Below are positions 4,836 through 5,336 of a DNA stretch of 5,336 nt, piece after piece (position 1 is the first letter of the stretch; the number at the start of each line of letters is the position of its first letter). Source of the stretch: Clostridia bacterium. GTDB lineage: Bacteria; Bacillota; Clostridia; Oscillospirales; CAG-382. The notes under the pieces are model-generated. The model did no database searches and was not told the DNA's origin. It saw nothing but the letters and a program-made list of their open reading frames with translations. Location: positions 1 through 5,336 of the forward strand of contig JAFYOG010000010.1 in the NCBI GenBank assembly GCA_017560285.1, written 5' to 3'. Both the position numbers and the translations under genes were made by a program.

Positions 4836-4887
4836 GCCTTCCCCTCGGGGGGAAGGGGGACCGCTTTAGCGGTGGATGAGGGGGTAG
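4836..4887. repeat. Dispersed GC-rich hairpin repeat, copy 2
   Basis: The first 21 bases (4836-4856) are identical to 79-99, giving the same hairpin A: CCTTCCCC (4837-4844) with GGGGAAGG (4849-4856). Hairpin B is ACCGCT (4860-4865) with AGCGGT (4868-4873). It is unrelated in sequence to copy 1 but pairs equally well. The GGATGAGGGG block follows (4874-4883, with one extra G after it). It is in the same orientation as copy 1, opposite to the genes, between tsaB and rpiB. No U run follows on the minus strand, so it is not a normal terminator. Confidence 0.8.
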
Positions 4888-4934
4888 AATTCAAAATGTG
4901 ATTTTGCTAAAACAGCATAATCTAAAAGCTTTGG

Positions 4935-5336
4935 TTATTTGTCGGCCTTTTCCCGTTCCAACCGTTCTCTCTCCGCCTGGGGCATACGCAAATAAACGGG
5001 CTGCAAGCTTTCGGGGTTAACCGCCTTGCCTTCCGCAAAAAGTCTGTATCCGCACAGCGCAACCGAAAGCGCGTTTTGGTCGGTAGCCGTGTCGGGGGCG
5101 GGGAATAGGTTTTCTGCATTTTCGCAAAGCGAAATAAACTTATCTCTGCCGTCGCCGCAAATAATAACCTCGGGCAAATCCTTAATTTGCTCAAGAATTT
5201 CCGCCGTGCTTAACGCCGCATCCTCGGTAATGCGCTTTCCGTCTTTAAAAAGCGCGGTATAAAATTGGTCGCGCCGTGCATCCATAACGGGGCAAACGTA
5301 ACCGCGCCCAACGTTCTGCGCCATAGCTTCCAAGGG
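4935..5336 (-). CDS. tsaB: tRNA t6A synthesis protein TsaB, 3' part only
   Basis: TsaB is the non-catalytic partner of TsaD in the TsaB-TsaD-TsaE complex, which adds threonylcarbamoyl to adenosine 37 of ANN-reading tRNAs. The window holds the last 133 residues; the N-terminal half lies beyond the right edge. The reading frame runs open to the edge, so the TTG at 5333 is an internal leucine (PLEAMAQN) and not a start. Family marks are VCPVMDARRDQFYTALF near the beginning of the visible part and the closing QPVYLRMPQAERERLE. This C-terminal YLR..qAEr tail is typical of TsaB. Elsewhere tsaB is often followed by rimI and tsaD; here the next gene is rpiB, after a repeat-bearing gap. Confidence 0.9.
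   Translation of the reverse strand, partial: PLEAMAQNVGRGYVCPVMDARRDQFYTALFKDGKRITEDAALSTAEILEQIKDLPEVIICGDGRDKFISLCENAENLFPAPDTATDQNALSVALCGYRLFAEGKAVNPESLQPVYLRMPQAERERLEREKADK

Noticed and set aside
1..5336. CRISPR array, insertion sequence, tRNA or rRNA gene
   Set aside because: No regularly spaced direct repeats, no transposase-like protein and no cloverleaf or rRNA sequence were found. The repeats present are intergenic hairpins.

Overview
The window is a block of housekeeping genes, all on the minus strand, so it reads right to left. The genes, low G+C Firmicutes-type gene order, consensus sigma-A promoters, AGGAGG ribosome binding sites and dispersed GC-rich hairpin repeats suggest a Clostridia-class bacterium, probably an anaerobic gut lineage. 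The class is inferred with fair confidence; I cannot name a genus.

In order of transcription: the 3' part of tsaB (tRNA t6A synthesis) enters at the right edge. A dispersed hairpin repeat follows, then rpiB (pentose phosphate isomerase). Next comes a long terminator hairpin whose arm and loop also carry a consensus promoter. That promoter drives rpmG-secE-nusG (ribosomal protein L33, translocon subunit SecE, elongation factor NusG). After a 121-nt gap holding a probable L1-binding leader come rplK-rplA (L11 and L1), closed by an intrinsic terminator. A roughly 300-nt gene-free stretch holds several hairpins, a second terminator and a perfect consensus promoter. That promoter feeds a classic L10 leader with an attenuator, then rplJ-rplL (L10 and L7/L12), again closed by a strong terminator. 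A second copy of the dispersed hairpin repeat lies at the left edge.

The genes serve linked jobs. NusG couples RNA polymerase to the ribosome. L11, L1, L10 and L7/L12 build the two ribosomal stalks. SecE is part of the protein-export channel. Two autoregulatory RNA devices are visible: the L1-type leader before rplK, and the L10 leader with attenuator before rplJ.

No undescribed multi-gene system is evident. The items most worth a second look are the promoter nested inside a terminator hairpin before rpmG, an unusual SecE with a signal-peptide-like N-terminus and an extra membrane segment, the covarying dispersed repeat, and an unexplained structured stretch between the two ribosomal protein operons.
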